Shown: piece after piece, positions 17,022 through 25,868 of the stretch
How positions within the stretch are numbered: position 1 is the first letter of the stretch
Layout: each line of letters opens with the position of its first letter
Notes under the pieces: model-generated
The model's database searches: none
What the model saw: the letters and a program-made list of their open reading frames with translations, nothing else
Told to the model about the DNA's origin: nothing
Source of the DNA: Nonomuraea endophytica
Lineage (GTDB): Bacteria; Actinomycetota; Actinomycetes; Streptosporangiales; Streptosporangiaceae
DNA length: 64,000 nucleotides
Direction: 5' to 3'
NCBI RefSeq assembly: GCF_014203235.1
Contig: NZ_JACHIN010000014.1
Span: 62,001 to 126,000 of the forward strand
Position numbers and translations under genes: made by a program

Positions 17022-17834
17022 ATGCGACGACTGGGCTTCATCATCGTGACCGCGTTGACGACCCTGACGACCCTGACGCCGGCGGTCTACGCCGCCGCCG
17101 CCGACAACCCCACCAACGTCGCCCACCGGGGCGCCTCGGCCGACGCCCCAGAAAACACCCTCGCCGCGTTCAAGCTCGCCGGCCGGCAAGGCGCCGACAT
17201 GTTCGAGCTCGACGTCCGCGAGACCAAGGACCACCAGCTCGTACTCCTACACGACCCCACGCTGTCCAGGACCACCAACGTCGAAAGCGTCTTCCCCGAC
17301 CGCGCCCCATGGCCGCTGAGCGCCTTCACCCTGGAGGAGATCCGCAGACTGGACGCGGGCTCATGGTTCGGCCCCGGTCACTCGGCCGAACGCATCCCGA
17401 CCCTCGGCGAGACCCTGCACACCATGAAGGGCCGCGGCATGGGCCTGCTGCTGGAGATCAAGGACCCGGACCAGTACCCCGGCATCGAACGCCGCGTGGC
17501 CGCCGAGCTCCGCAAGAACTCCTGGTGGCTGCAGCCCGGCCGCCTGGTCGTGCAGTCCTTCGACTGGCGCTTCATGCGTACGTTCCACCACAGAATGCCG
17601 CGAATCCCGGTAGGCCTCCTGGGCACCCCCGCAGTCAGTCAACTCCGCACCCTGTCCGCCTACGCCACCCAGATCAACCCGCCCTACCAGTACGTCACCC
17701 GGGCGTACGTCAACCGCATCCACAGGCTGGGCATGAAGGTCTTCACCTGGACCGTCAACGACCGCAACGACTGGCGCCGCCTGGCCTCCCAAGGCGTCGA
17801 CGGCATCATCACCGACCGGCCCGGCATGCCATGA
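17022..17834 (+). CDS. Secreted glycerophosphodiester phosphodiesterase
   Basis: This enzyme hydrolyses glycerophosphodiesters to glycerol-3-phosphate and an alcohol outside the cell. The 270-residue product has a signal peptide (MRRLGFIIVTALTTLTTL, cleavage near AYAAAADNP) and the GDPD TIM-barrel motifs: NVAHRGASADAPENT with the catalytic His-Arg and metal-binding Glu, FELDVRETKDHQLVLLHDP with Glu-x-Asp and the second His, LLLEIKDP, and the C-terminal KVFTWTVND. All key residues are present. It is monocistronic and convergent with the next gene, only one base separating the stop codons. Confidence 0.95.
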   Translation: MRRLGFIIVTALTTLTTLTPAVYAAAADNPTNVAHRGASADAPENTLAAFKLAGRQGADMFELDVRETKDHQLVLLHDPTLSRTTNVESVFPDRAPWPLSAFTLEEIRRLDAGSWFGPGHSAERIPTLGETLHTMKGRGMGLLLEIKDPDQYPGIERRVAAELRKNSWWLQPGRLVVQSFDWRFMRTFHHRMPRIPVGLLGTPAVSQLRTLSAYATQINPPYQYVTRAYVNRIHRLGMKVFTWTVNDRNDWRRLASQGVDGIITDRPGMP

Positions 17835-17835
17835 C

Positions 17836-19260
17836 TCATTCCTTGACCGGAATCCGCCGCACCCGCATGATCTCCGCGCCCTCTCTCCGCCACACCTCCG
17901 CCTCCTCGGTACGGCCCAGCCGCCGATAGACCTGCCCGAGCACGATGGCGATCCTGCCCCGGGTGAGCTCGTCATCGTGCGCCAGACCGGCGGCGGCCTC
18001 CAGCCCTTGGGCCGCCTCCTGGTTTCGCCCGGCAACGGCCAGCGCCCGCCCGCGTTGATAGGTCAGCAGAGCCTTGCCCCGCGTATCCCCAAGCGCTTCA
18101 TAGGCCCGAGCCCCCTCCTCGAAACGCGCGGCCGCGGCGTCGGGGTTACCTCGCGCCAGTTCGAGCAACCCCCGGGTCTCCATCATCACCGCCCGCACCG
18201 CAGCCGCCTTCCCGGCAACAGCCCCCGCCGCAGCGCTCTCGCTCTCACGTTCCCCGCTCCCGCGCTCCCCGCTCCCGGCGCTCCTTGTGCTCTCGGCCCC
18301 AGCGCTCTCACGCCCCGCGCTCACGGCGTTCCCGGCGTTCCCGGCGTTCCCGGCGTTCCCGGCGTCGCCGATGCTCGCGGCGCTTTCTGTGCTTTCGGCC
18401 CCAGAGCTATCGGTTCCAACGCTCGTGGCCACAGGCGTCTTGGCCGGATCGGCGGTCTGTGCGCCTGTCTCTCTGTCGGGCCCGGCGGTCGTCGGTCCTC
18501 CCACCGCCCGCTCCACCCCGGCAGCAGCCCTGTCCAGTTCGGCCGCGGCAGCCGAGAAGTCCGACAGCTCGATCAACGCCCTGGCCGTCTGATCGCGCAT
18601 CCGCGCCTCAGCCGCCCAGTCACCGAGCCGGTGCGCGGACAGGGTCCCGAGCCTGCTGGTCTCCAGCCAGTCGGCATAGTGCTTGCGGTTGGCATAGAGC
18701 GCCCACATGGCCTCGGCGCTCCGCCGTACCAGCTCATCCCACCCCGCGGTGGAGGCCTGCCGCAGCAACGCCAGCAGGTTCCCGCGCTCACTCTCCAGCC
18801 AGTCCAGCGCCTCACCGGGGCCGTCGAACACCCCCGACTCCCCGGGCCGATCCAGGACCAGGCAGTGAGCGGCGGTGACCATGCGCGAATACCAGGCCAC
18901 CGCCCGCCGCAAAGCCTCGTCCCGCTCAGCCGCGGGCTCGCCTTCGGCAGCGTGCGCCGCATGCCCCCGTACCAGCTCATGCAGCCGATATCGCTCCGGC
19001 AGAGCCTCCACGACCAGGTAGGTCTCCAGGAGCGTCCCGATCAACGGCCGCACCTCACCACCCGCGAGCGCACCGGCCAGAGCAGCGGTGAAATCGCTCC
19101 CAGGCAGCAGCCCCAACAGCCGATAAAGGCGCGCCGCGTCCGGCGGCAGTCCGCGATACGCGGTCTCGAACACCGCTTCCACAACGGGTTCCCTTCCGCG
19201 GCGAACCGACCGGAGCGTTGCGGACCCCGATGGTCGCCACGGAAGAAGTCTCGCGTTCAC
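17836..19260 (-). pseudogene. N-terminally truncated STAND/TPR regulator remnant
   Basis: The readable product resembles the C-terminal half of AfsR- or NB-ARC-type regulators: a winged-helix-like block (FETAYRGLPPDAARLYRLLG, then RYRLHELVRGHAAHAAE) followed by TPR-type helices (TARALIELSDFSAAAAELDR; GKALLTYQRGRALAVAGRNQ). The nucleotide-binding P-loop and any DNA-binding domain are missing, because sequence similarity stops near 19240 and the divergent gene at 19327 begins. The GTG at 19260 is only the most plausible available start. The middle contains a low-complexity stretch with a (NAG)n repeat. It is either a remnant or a short TPR protein of unknown use. Confidence 0.6.
18325..18360 (-). 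repeat. 9-bp tandem repeat inside the STAND/TPR gene
   Basis: Four perfect copies of ggcgttccc, encoding Asn-Ala-Gly units on the minus strand. They sit in a 90-residue low-complexity insertion (Gly, Ala, Glu, Ser rich) between two groups of TPR-like helices. Confidence 0.9.
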
Positions 19261-19326
19261 CCACAGCAAGAGCAAGACCGCTTGAATAGACCATGAATTC
19301 CCACCCTGGATCGAGAGGTCAAAGCC

Positions 19327-20040
19327 ATGATCCGCGTCGCCACCCTGAACGTCTGGGGCAGACAAGGCCCCTGGCCGTCCCGCCTGGCCCTGATCCGCCA
19401 AGAACTGGCCGACCTCAGCCCAGACGTAATTGGCCTCCAGGAAGTCTGGCGCCACGAGGGCCGCTGCCAGGCAGAGGAAATAGCCGGAGACCTAGGCTAC
19501 GAAATCGCCTACGCCCCCGCCTCCACCGCCGACGACGGCCGCATCCAAGGCAACGCCATCCTGACCCGCCTCCCCATCCAGGAACAGCACCACATCCCCC
19601 TCCCCGTGGCCGGATACGAACCAAGAGCCCTCCTCTACGTCCAGGCCGGCCCCCTCCCCGTCTACGTAACCCACCTGAACTGGCAACCCGACCACAGCGC
19701 CATCCGCCAAGAGCAGGCCCACTTCATCACCGCCCACATGACCAGTTCCCCCGCGGTATTGCTGGGCGACTTCAACGCCACCCCGGATTCCCCGGAAATC
19801 AAATACCTGACCAAGGCATTCACCGACACCTGGACCGCGACAGGCGACGGCACACCAGGCGACACATTCTCCCGAGAAAACGCCTTCGTCAGCCAATACG
19901 CCGACGAGCCCACCAGACGCCTGGACTACATCTTCACCACCGCGAAGCCCGTCCGGACCTGGCTGACGTTCACCACCCCAAAGAACAACATCTGGCCCTC
20001 AGACCACTACGGCCTAGCCTGCGACCTGAACCTCCCATAA
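19327..20040 (+). CDS. Endonuclease/exonuclease/phosphatase family hydrolase
   Basis: The 237-residue protein has the full metal-dependent EEP motif series: TLNVWG near the N-terminus, IGLQEVW with the metal-binding Glu, YVTHLNW, LLGDFNATPDS with the catalytic Asp-x-Asn, LDYIFTT and the final SDHYGLACDL. The family includes DNases, sphingomyelinases and phosphatases; no feature points to one substrate, and there is no signal peptide, so it is likely cytoplasmic. The ATG at 19327 follows gagaggtcaaagcc, which contains a usable ribosome site. Confidence 0.92.
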   Translation: MIRVATLNVWGRQGPWPSRLALIRQELADLSPDVIGLQEVWRHEGRCQAEEIAGDLGYEIAYAPASTADDGRIQGNAILTRLPIQEQHHIPLPVAGYEPRALLYVQAGPLPVYVTHLNWQPDHSAIRQEQAHFITAHMTSSPAVLLGDFNATPDSPEIKYLTKAFTDTWTATGDGTPGDTFSRENAFVSQYADEPTRRLDYIFTTAKPVRTWLTFTTPKNNIWPSDHYGLACDLNLP

Positions 20041-20319
20041 CCAGACCTCCTACAAGAGTCAGCGCCGGGCAGGTTCATAGCACTTGACTTGCCGATGATG
20101 CCGGATCAGGCGACCAGGGCGCGGTTCGCCGCCTGATCTGGTTGTTCCGTTCGTACTGGGGGTGGCGTCTTATCAAGGCACGTGTCACCGAGTGGGGCGA
20201 TAGCGTCATCAGAACGTGCGGAGCGAAGCGGAGCTCCTTTGTCCTGGGTGGGGTCCAACTGCCCAACCACCTAACCGGGCAACGGGTGGGCCCTTAGGCA
20301 GAACGCGCGGAGCTCCTTC
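20041..20319. other. Intergenic stretch between convergent genes
   Basis: No coding sequence is apparent here. It holds a 9-bp inverted repeat at 20104-20138 and two near-copies of gcggagctcctt (around 20228-20242 and 20306-20318). The downstream ends of both neighbouring genes face this region, so terminators are expected. Confidence 0.6.
20104..20138 (+). terminator. Possible terminator hairpin after the EEP gene
   Basis: Perfect 9-bp arms gatcaggcg (20104-20112) and cgcctgatc (20130-20138) with a 17-base loop, 64 bases after the stop. The following sequence (tggttgttccgtt) is only moderately T-rich, so this is a weak call. Confidence 0.4.
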
Positions 20320-21402
20320 TTAGATTTCGCAGTTGGTTTCGGTGTCGGGGTCGGGGCCGCCGTCGCAGTCGTCTGCGGCTCCGGGGCCGCCGTCGAGGTG
20401 GTCGGTTCCGTAGCTGCCGCGTAGTGTGTCGTTGCCTGCGCCTGCTTCCATGGTGTCGTTGCCTGTGCCGCCGTTCAATGTGTCGGTCAGGGGGCCGCCG
20501 TAGAGGGTGTCGTTGCCGCTGCCGCCTGTGATGGTGTTCGCGCCTGGGCCGCCGTATACGGTGTCGTGGCCTGCGTCGCCGTACAGGATGTCGTTGTCCC
20601 AGTCGCCGAACACTTCGTCGTCTCCGGAGCCTCCGGATACGGTGTCGTTGCCTTTTACTCCGCTTACGAAGTCGTTGCCTGTGCCGCCGTAGACGCTGTC
20701 GTTGCCGTCCCAGCCCATGATGGTGTCTTCGCCTGCGCCGCCGCTCAGTACGTTGGCTGCGGACGTGCCCTCTAGCCGGTCGTTGCCTGTGCCGCCTGTG
20801 ACGTTCTCTATGGCGGGTAGGCCGTCGTTTTCTCCTGGTTCGCCGCATGGGCAGGCAGCTAGTTTTACGGTTACCGCGGCCACTCTGGACGCGTAGCTGA
20901 CGGTGTCGGTGCCGGGGCCGCCGTCGATGGTGTGGCGGCCGGGGCCCGAATAGATGAGGTCATCTCCTGTGCCGCCGCTCACTAGCGAGCCGACGCTTCC
21001 GGGATAGCCGTAGGCCACGTCGTTGCCTGCGCCTAGTCCTACCAGGGCGTGGTTCGGGCCCGTCGGGTTGACTATGTCGTCCAGGTCGCCTACATCGATG
21101 ATGAGCTGGCCGCTGAATGTTGCTGTCGCGGTGCACTCTACGAGGGTGAGGTCGGCTGGGTCGGGGTGGGCGCAGCCGTTCAGCGGAGTGATGGGGACGA
21201 TGTCGTCCACGAGGTAGGTGTTGGCGTCGGGTGCGGTGAAGGTCACGTGGTTGACCTGGCCCGGTGCTGCCTTGTACTCCAGCTCGCCGGACATTACTCG
21301 GGCGAAGGTGTCCACGGCGGAAGCGCCGTAGACGGGGGAAGTGCCTAACGCCATCAGGAGGGTCGCTGTGGCGACCGTGGCTAACTTGCTGGGTGTTCTC
21401 AT
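20320..21402 (-). CDS. Secreted calcium-binding RTX-repeat protein
   Basis: The 360-residue product has a signal peptide (MRTPSKLATVATATLLMALG, cleavage near VYGASA) and from about residue 120 onward more than ten nonapeptide repeats of the GGxGxDxxx type (GGTGNDRLEG, GGAGEDTIMG, GGSGNDTLYG), which fold into a calcium-loaded beta roll. No hydrolase, adhesin or toxin domain is attached, so it is an exported repeat protein of unknown task. The ATG at 21402 was chosen because it begins the signal peptide. The C-terminus ends with a Cys-containing tail (DDCDGGPDPDTETNCEI). Confidence 0.88.
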   Translation of the reverse strand: MRTPSKLATVATATLLMALGTSPVYGASAVDTFARVMSGELEYKAAPGQVNHVTFTAPDANTYLVDDIVPITPLNGCAHPDPADLTLVECTATATFSGQLIIDVGDLDDIVNPTGPNHALVGLGAGNDVAYGYPGSVGSLVSGGTGDDLIYSGPGRHTIDGGPGTDTVSYASRVAAVTVKLAACPCGEPGENDGLPAIENVTGGTGNDRLEGTSAANVLSGGAGEDTIMGWDGNDSVYGGTGNDFVSGVKGNDTVSGGSGDDEVFGDWDNDILYGDAGHDTVYGGPGANTITGGSGNDTLYGGPLTDTLNGGTGNDTMEAGAGNDTLRGSYGTDHLDGGPGAADDCDGGPDPDTETNCEI

Positions 21403-21534
21403 GGTCGGACTGTGCGCTCGTCCCATTGCTCCGGACTTGCAGGTCGCTGACAGTTAGGGCGGATGCCCGATACCGCCGGAAGCCCGGGAAATCTAGCGTT
21501 TTGACCTGCAAGAATTCCCGCTTCGAGGAGCGAC

Positions 21535-22515
21535 ATGAACACCGCGATAGCCGTCCAAGGGCTTCACAAGAGCTTCGGCAAGGCGCACGCGCTGGACGCG
21601 CTGGACCTGACCGTCCACACCGGTGAGGTGCACGGCTTTCTGGGCCCGAACGGTGCAGGAAAGTCGACGACGATCCGGATCCTGCTCGGCCTGATGCGGG
21701 CCGACTCCGGCTCCGTACGCCTGCTGGGCGGCGACCCCTGGAAGGACGCGGCCGAGCTGCACCGGCGGCTGGCGTACGTGCCGGGTGACGTGAACCTGTG
21801 GCCGTCGCTGACCGGCGGCGAGGTGATCGACCTGCTGGGCCGCATCCGCGGCGGCCAGGATCGGACGCGGCGCGCGGAGCTGCTGGAACGCTTCGAGCTC
21901 GACCCGCGCAAGAAGGCCAGGACGTACTCCAAGGGCAACCGGCAGAAGGTGGCCCTGGTAGCCGCGTTCGCCTCCGACGCCGAGCTGCTCATCCTGGACG
22001 AGCCCACCTCGGGCCTGGACCCGCTGATGGAGGCGGTGTTCCAGCAGTGCGTGGCCGAGCAGAAGGCGCTGGGGCGCACGGTGCTGCTGTCGTCGCACAT
22101 CCTGTCGGAGGTGGAGGCGCTGTGTGACCGGGTGAGCATCATCCGCGCGGGCCACACGGTCGAGTCGGGCACTCTGTCCGAACTTCGCCACCTCACCATG
22201 ACCCAGATTTCCGCCGAAATTTCGGGCCAAATCCCGGCGCTCCCCACCGCCCGCAACCTCACCACCAACGGCCGGAAGATCAGCTTCCAGGTCGACGACC
22301 AGGACCTCGACAAGACCATGCTGACCCTCGCCCAGTCCGGCATCGTCAGCCTGACCAGCACCCCACCCTCCCTCGAAGACCTCTTCATGCGCCACTACGC
22401 GGCCGAGAACAGCAGCCACTCCGCGGCTGAGAAGAACAGCCACTCCGCGGCTGGGAAGACAAGCCGCTACGCGGCCAAGAAGACCAGCCGCCACGCGGCC
22501 GAGAAGAGCAACTGA
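21535..22515 (+). CDS. ABC transporter ATP-binding protein, drug-exporter type
   Basis: The 326-residue protein carries Walker A (GPNGAGKST, about residues 38-46), the signature region YSKGNRQKVALVAAF, Walker B (LLILDEPTSGLDP) and the switch histidine (LLSSHILSEVEAL). It resembles the ATPase of two-component polyketide-antibiotic exporters and is paired with the permease encoded three bases downstream. The final 38 residues are an unusual repeated Ala/Lys/Ser/His tail. The ATG at 21535 follows gaggagcgac, a good ribosome site. Confidence 0.93.
   Translation: MNTAIAVQGLHKSFGKAHALDALDLTVHTGEVHGFLGPNGAGKSTTIRILLGLMRADSGSVRLLGGDPWKDAAELHRRLAYVPGDVNLWPSLTGGEVIDLLGRIRGGQDRTRRAELLERFELDPRKKARTYSKGNRQKVALVAAFASDAELLILDEPTSGLDPLMEAVFQQCVAEQKALGRTVLLSSHILSEVEALCDRVSIIRAGHTVESGTLSELRHLTMTQISAEISGQIPALPTARNLTTNGRKISFQVDDQDLDKTMLTLAQSGIVSLTSTPPSLEDLFMRHYAAENSSHSAAEKNSHSAAGKTSRYAAKKTSRHAAEKSN
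22399..22515 (+). repeat. 24-bp repeat forming the C-terminal tail of the ABC ATPase
   Basis: Four and a half imperfect 24-bp units encode AAENSSHS, AAEKNSHS, AAGKTSRY, AAKKTSRH and AAEKSN (residues 289-326). The frame is kept to the stop codon. The tail is basic and His-containing, beyond the normal end of the ATPase fold. Confidence 0.85.
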
Positions 22516-22517
22516 TC

Positions 22518-24089
22518 ATGCACGGCACCTGGACCCTCATCAAGCTCATCATCCGCCGCGAACGCCTCATCACCCCCGCCTGGATCCTCCTGCTGGCGGT
22601 CCTGGCCGCCGGCCAGGCCAACAGGTACGCCCAAGCCTTCTCCACCCCCCAGTCCATAGCCGACTTCGCCCGCGAAATGACCGCCAACAAGGCGCTGACC
22701 GCCTTCGCCGGCGAGGTCTACTCCCCCACGATCGCCGGCATGGCCATCTGGAAGAACGCCGACGCCATCTACACGATCCTCGCCCTGATCGCGATCCTCA
22801 CCGTGGTCAGGCACACGAGGAGCGAGGAGGAGTCCGGCCGCGCGGAACTGCTGGGCGCGGGCGTGATAGGCCGCCTGGCCCCACTGACAGCGGCCCTCAC
22901 CGTAACCGCCACCTCCATGCTGTTGGCCGGCATCGTCACCGCGTTCTCCATGATCAAGCTCGGCTTCGACGTCACCGGCTCGCTGGCCTTCGGCGCCGCC
23001 ATCACCGGCATCGGCCTGGTCTTCACCGGCATAGGCGCACTGGCCGCCCAGCTCACCGAGGGCGCCAGGACCGCGATCGGTCTGGCCGCGATGGGTCTCG
23101 GCCTGTCGTACCTGCTGCGCTTCGTCGCCGACGGCGGCGCGGGCGCGGCGGTGAAGTGGGCCTCGCCGCAGGGCTGGTCGCATCTGGTCCAGCCGTACGC
23201 CGCCAACGACCTGGCCGCGCTCCTCCCCAGCCTGGCCCTGACGCTGGCCACCATCGCAGCCGCCTACCGCCTCAACGCCCGCCGCGACCTCGGCCACGGC
23301 GTCCTCGCCCAGCGCCCCGGCCCGGCGCAGGCGCGTCACCTGTCCTCCCCGCTGGCCCTGGCCTGGCGGCTGCACAAGGGGCTGCTGACCGGCTGGAGCA
23401 TCGGCTACACCATCGCCGGCCTGGCGCTCGGCGCCCTGGCCCTGTCGATTCCCGAAGTCTCCCGCCAGGGCGCCTCGGTCCAGGAGTTCCTGCGCCGCTA
23501 CACCGCCTCCCCTGAGGCCGGCATGACCGACGCGTACCTGTGGCTGATCAGCCTCTCGCTCGGCTACGTCGCCGCCCTCTACCCCCTGCTGGTTCTGCTA
23601 CGGCTGCGCGCCGAGGAGACCACCGGCCGCGCCGAACTCCTGCTGGCCCACCCCGTCGGCCGCCTGCGCTGGGCCTGGAGCCACCTGGTCTTCGCGCTGG
23701 CCGGGCCGGTCGTCATCCTGGGCCTCGCGGGCCTGGCGATGGGCGTGGCCGCCGGCGACCCGCTGTCGGTGCTGCCCGGCACGCTGGTGCAGGTCCCGGC
23801 CGTCTGGGTGCTGGCCGGTGTGGGCATGCTGGCCTTCGGGGTGCTGCCCAGGGCGGCCGCCGCGATCAGCTGGGCCGCGTTCCTGTTCGTCAACCTCTTC
23901 GGCGAGGTGCTCGGCCCGATCATCGGGATCGACTACTGGATCGCCAAGTACTTCGTCCCCTTCCCCAACCTGCCGATGGTGTTGTCGGGCGAGGCCTTCA
24001 GCGCCGTCCCGCTGCTGGTCATGGCCGCGCTGACGGCCGTGCTCACCGCCGCCGGCCTGACCGCGCTCAACCGCAGGGCCCTGGTCTGA
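22518..24089 (+). CDS. ABC exporter permease, two fused six-span halves
   Basis: The 523-residue membrane protein has about twelve hydrophobic helices arranged as two similar halves (each beginning near an EE-x-GRAELL loop: SEEESGRAELLGAGVIGRL and AEETTGRAELLLAHPVGRL). This layout is typical of actinobacterial exporters annotated as polyketide-antibiotic transporters. It is the partner of the ATPase directly upstream. Substrate unknown; it is 6 kb from the PKS cluster and separated by unrelated genes, so a link with that product is not implied. Confidence 0.9.
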   Translation: MHGTWTLIKLIIRRERLITPAWILLLAVLAAGQANRYAQAFSTPQSIADFAREMTANKALTAFAGEVYSPTIAGMAIWKNADAIYTILALIAILTVVRHTRSEEESGRAELLGAGVIGRLAPLTAALTVTATSMLLAGIVTAFSMIKLGFDVTGSLAFGAAITGIGLVFTGIGALAAQLTEGARTAIGLAAMGLGLSYLLRFVADGGAGAAVKWASPQGWSHLVQPYAANDLAALLPSLALTLATIAAAYRLNARRDLGHGVLAQRPGPAQARHLSSPLALAWRLHKGLLTGWSIGYTIAGLALGALALSIPEVSRQGASVQEFLRRYTASPEAGMTDAYLWLISLSLGYVAALYPLLVLLRLRAEETTGRAELLLAHPVGRLRWAWSHLVFALAGPVVILGLAGLAMGVAAGDPLSVLPGTLVQVPAVWVLAGVGMLAFGVLPRAAAAISWAAFLFVNLFGEVLGPIIGIDYWIAKYFVPFPNLPMVLSGEAFSAVPLLVMAALTAVLTAAGLTALNRRALV

Positions 24090-24094
24090 GCACG

Positions 24095-24739
24095 TCAGGA
24101 CTCCAGGTAGGCCAGAACCGCCAGCACCCGGCGGTTCTGGTCATCGCTTGGTGGCAGCCCGAGCTTGGCGAAGATGCTGGACGTGTGCTTGCCGATCGCC
24201 TTCTCGGTGACGACCAGCCGGGCGGCGATGGCGTGGTTGGACAGCCCTTCGGCCATCAGCCCGAGCACCTCCCGCTCCCGCGGCGTCAGGGCGGCCAGCG
24301 GCTCGTCGCGCCCGCGCCGGGTGAGGAGCTGGGCGATGACCTCGGCGTCCATGGCGGTGCCGCCGGCGGCGACCGTACGCACGGAGTCGACGAACTGCTC
24401 GACATCCCCGACCCGGTCCTTCAGCAGGTAACCCACGCCACCGGATCGGTCGGACAGCAGCTCGTGGGCGTAGAGCTGCTCCACGTACTGCGACAGGATC
24501 AGCACCGGCAGCCCCGGCACCCGGCGGCGGGCCTCAAGGGCGATGCGCAGGCCTTCGTCGGTCTGGGTGGGCGGCAGCCGTACGTCGACGACGGCCACGT
24601 CGGGGCGGTGCTTGAGCAGGGCCGCGAGCAGCATCGGGCCGTTGTCGACCGCCTCGACCACCTCGAAGCCGTGCGTGGACAGCAGGCGGATCAGGCCGTC
24701 TCTGAGGAGTGCGAGATCTTCCGCGATGACAACGCGCAC
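24095..24739 (-). CDS. NarL/FixJ-type response regulator
   Basis: The 214-residue protein has an N-terminal receiver domain (VRVVIAEDLALLRDG; phospho-acceptor Asp in VAVVDVRLPP near residue 54; LLKDR) and a C-terminal LuxR-type helix-turn-helix (LTPREREVLGLMAEGLSNHA). It should be phosphorylated by the histidine kinase whose gene overlaps it by 49 bases upstream. The GTG at 24739 begins the receiver. Its stop is five bases from the permease stop on the plus strand. Confidence 0.95.
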   Translation of the reverse strand: MRVVIAEDLALLRDGLIRLLSTHGFEVVEAVDNGPMLLAALLKHRPDVAVVDVRLPPTQTDEGLRIALEARRRVPGLPVLILSQYVEQLYAHELLSDRSGGVGYLLKDRVGDVEQFVDSVRTVAAGGTAMDAEVIAQLLTRRGRDEPLAALTPREREVLGLMAEGLSNHAIAARLVVTEKAIGKHTSSIFAKLGLPPSDDQNRRVLAVLAYLES

Positions 24740-25761
24740 GGCAGCTCCATGGTCAGTTCGGTCGGCCCGCCAAGAGGGCTGGTCACGGTGAGGGTGCCGT
24801 CGAAGGCGGACAGGCGGCGTTCGATGCCGAGCAGGCCGGTCCCGGCGGAGGAGTCGGCGCCGCCCCGGCCGTCGTCGCCGACGGTGAGCCTGATCCGGTC
24901 GCCGGGATAGCGCAGCCGTACCCACGCGCGGGTGGCCTGGCTGTGGGCGGCCACGTTGGAGAGGGCCTCGGCGGCGGCGAAGTACAGCGCGGACTCCACC
25001 GGCGCCTCGGGACGGCCGGGCAGGTCGATGTCGAGCTCGACCGGCACCGGGCAGAGCATCGCGGCGGCCTGGATCGCGCCGGTGAGGCCGCGGTCGGCCA
25101 GCACCGGCGGGTGGATGCCGCGCACGAGGCCGCGCAGGTCGTCCAGCGCTTGGGCGGCCGAGTGCCAGGCCTCCTCGACGAGTTCGCGGGTCTGGGCCGG
25201 GTCGGTGCTCTTTCTGGCCAGGCCGAGGTTCATGCGCATGGCGATGAGCCTGGCCTGGGCGCCGTCGTGCAGGTCGCGTTCGATCCTGCGCAGTTCGGCG
25301 GCCTGCGCGTCGACGGCGGCGGCGCGGGAGGCGGTCAGCTCCCTGATGCGGCGCGCCTCCGGCGTCTCGCCGAGCAGCACCAGCGCCAGGTAGTCCTGGA
25401 CGCGGACGGAGGTGTAGGCGGTCAGCACGCTGAGCAGCGTGATCGCCAGGATCGACAGGGTGAAGGCGACCGTCAGGTTCTTCGACGGGTACGGGGTGTA
25501 GACGCGCCAGATGACGCCGATCATCGAGAGCATGCTGCCGATCACCAGGAGGGTGCCGGGTCCGAGCACCCCGTGAGCCGCCAGCCAGGCGATGACGCGC
25601 AGGTCGCCGGGGTCCGGCTGGCGTACCCGGCCCAGGGTGCGGGCGGCGCGCAGGATCGGGCGCGGCGCGAACGGCAGCGCGAGCAGCAGCGCCAGTGCCG
25701 CCACCCCGGTGAGCACGTCGCGTGCGGCGCGCACCGCCCAGCCCCGTCCGATCCTCTTCAC
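24691..25761 (-). CDS. Membrane sensor histidine kinase (HisKA_3 type)
   Basis: The 356-residue protein has an N-terminal membrane region of about four helices (VLTGVAALALLLALPFAP; LLVIGSMLSMIGVIWRV; TLSILAITLLSVLTAYTSV), a dimerisation helix with the phospho-acceptor His in RIERDLHDGAQARL (about residue 167), and an ATP-binding domain (EALSNVAAHSQAT, DDGRGG, GTGLLGIERR). There is no large extracytoplasmic sensor, as in LiaS-like intramembrane kinases. The gene overlaps its response regulator and is divergent from an ABC gene, from which it is separated by a palindrome. Confidence 0.94.
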   Translation of the reverse strand: MKRIGRGWAVRAARDVLTGVAALALLLALPFAPRPILRAARTLGRVRQPDPGDLRVIAWLAAHGVLGPGTLLVIGSMLSMIGVIWRVYTPYPSKNLTVAFTLSILAITLLSVLTAYTSVRVQDYLALVLLGETPEARRIRELTASRAAAVDAQAAELRRIERDLHDGAQARLIAMRMNLGLARKSTDPAQTRELVEEAWHSAAQALDDLRGLVRGIHPPVLADRGLTGAIQAAAMLCPVPVELDIDLPGRPEAPVESALYFAAAEALSNVAAHSQATRAWVRLRYPGDRIRLTVGDDGRGGADSSAGTGLLGIERRLSAFDGTLTVTSPLGGPTELTMELPCALSSRKISHSSETA

Positions 25762-25794
25762 TCCTGCAGTCTGCCTTCTCGCCGGTTGTGCGTC

Positions 25795-25812
25795 GGTAGG
25801 CCTAGGCCTACC
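25795..25812. promoter_or_regulatory. 18-bp perfect palindrome between kinase and ABC genes
   Basis: The sequence ggtaggcctaggcctacc is a perfect inverted repeat in the 107-base divergent intergenic region. It is followed at once by a small ccccc/ggggg hairpin (25811-25823). It is a good candidate operator, perhaps for the NarL-type regulator encoded to the left. Confidence 0.6.
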
Positions 25813-25868
25813 CCCGGAGGGGGAGTGCGCCCATGGCCTGGGCGTAGGCGGCGCGCGAGCCTGGAGCG

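Noticed and set aside
20041..20319. Remnant insertion sequence suggested by inverted and direct repeats
   Set aside because: No transposase fragment, no target-site duplication and arms too short; better read as terminator-type hairpins.
21535..24089. Assignment of this exporter to the PKS cluster
   Set aside because: It is 6 kb and several unrelated genes away; the exporter at 30575-32177 is directly attached to the PKS genes and is the better candidate.
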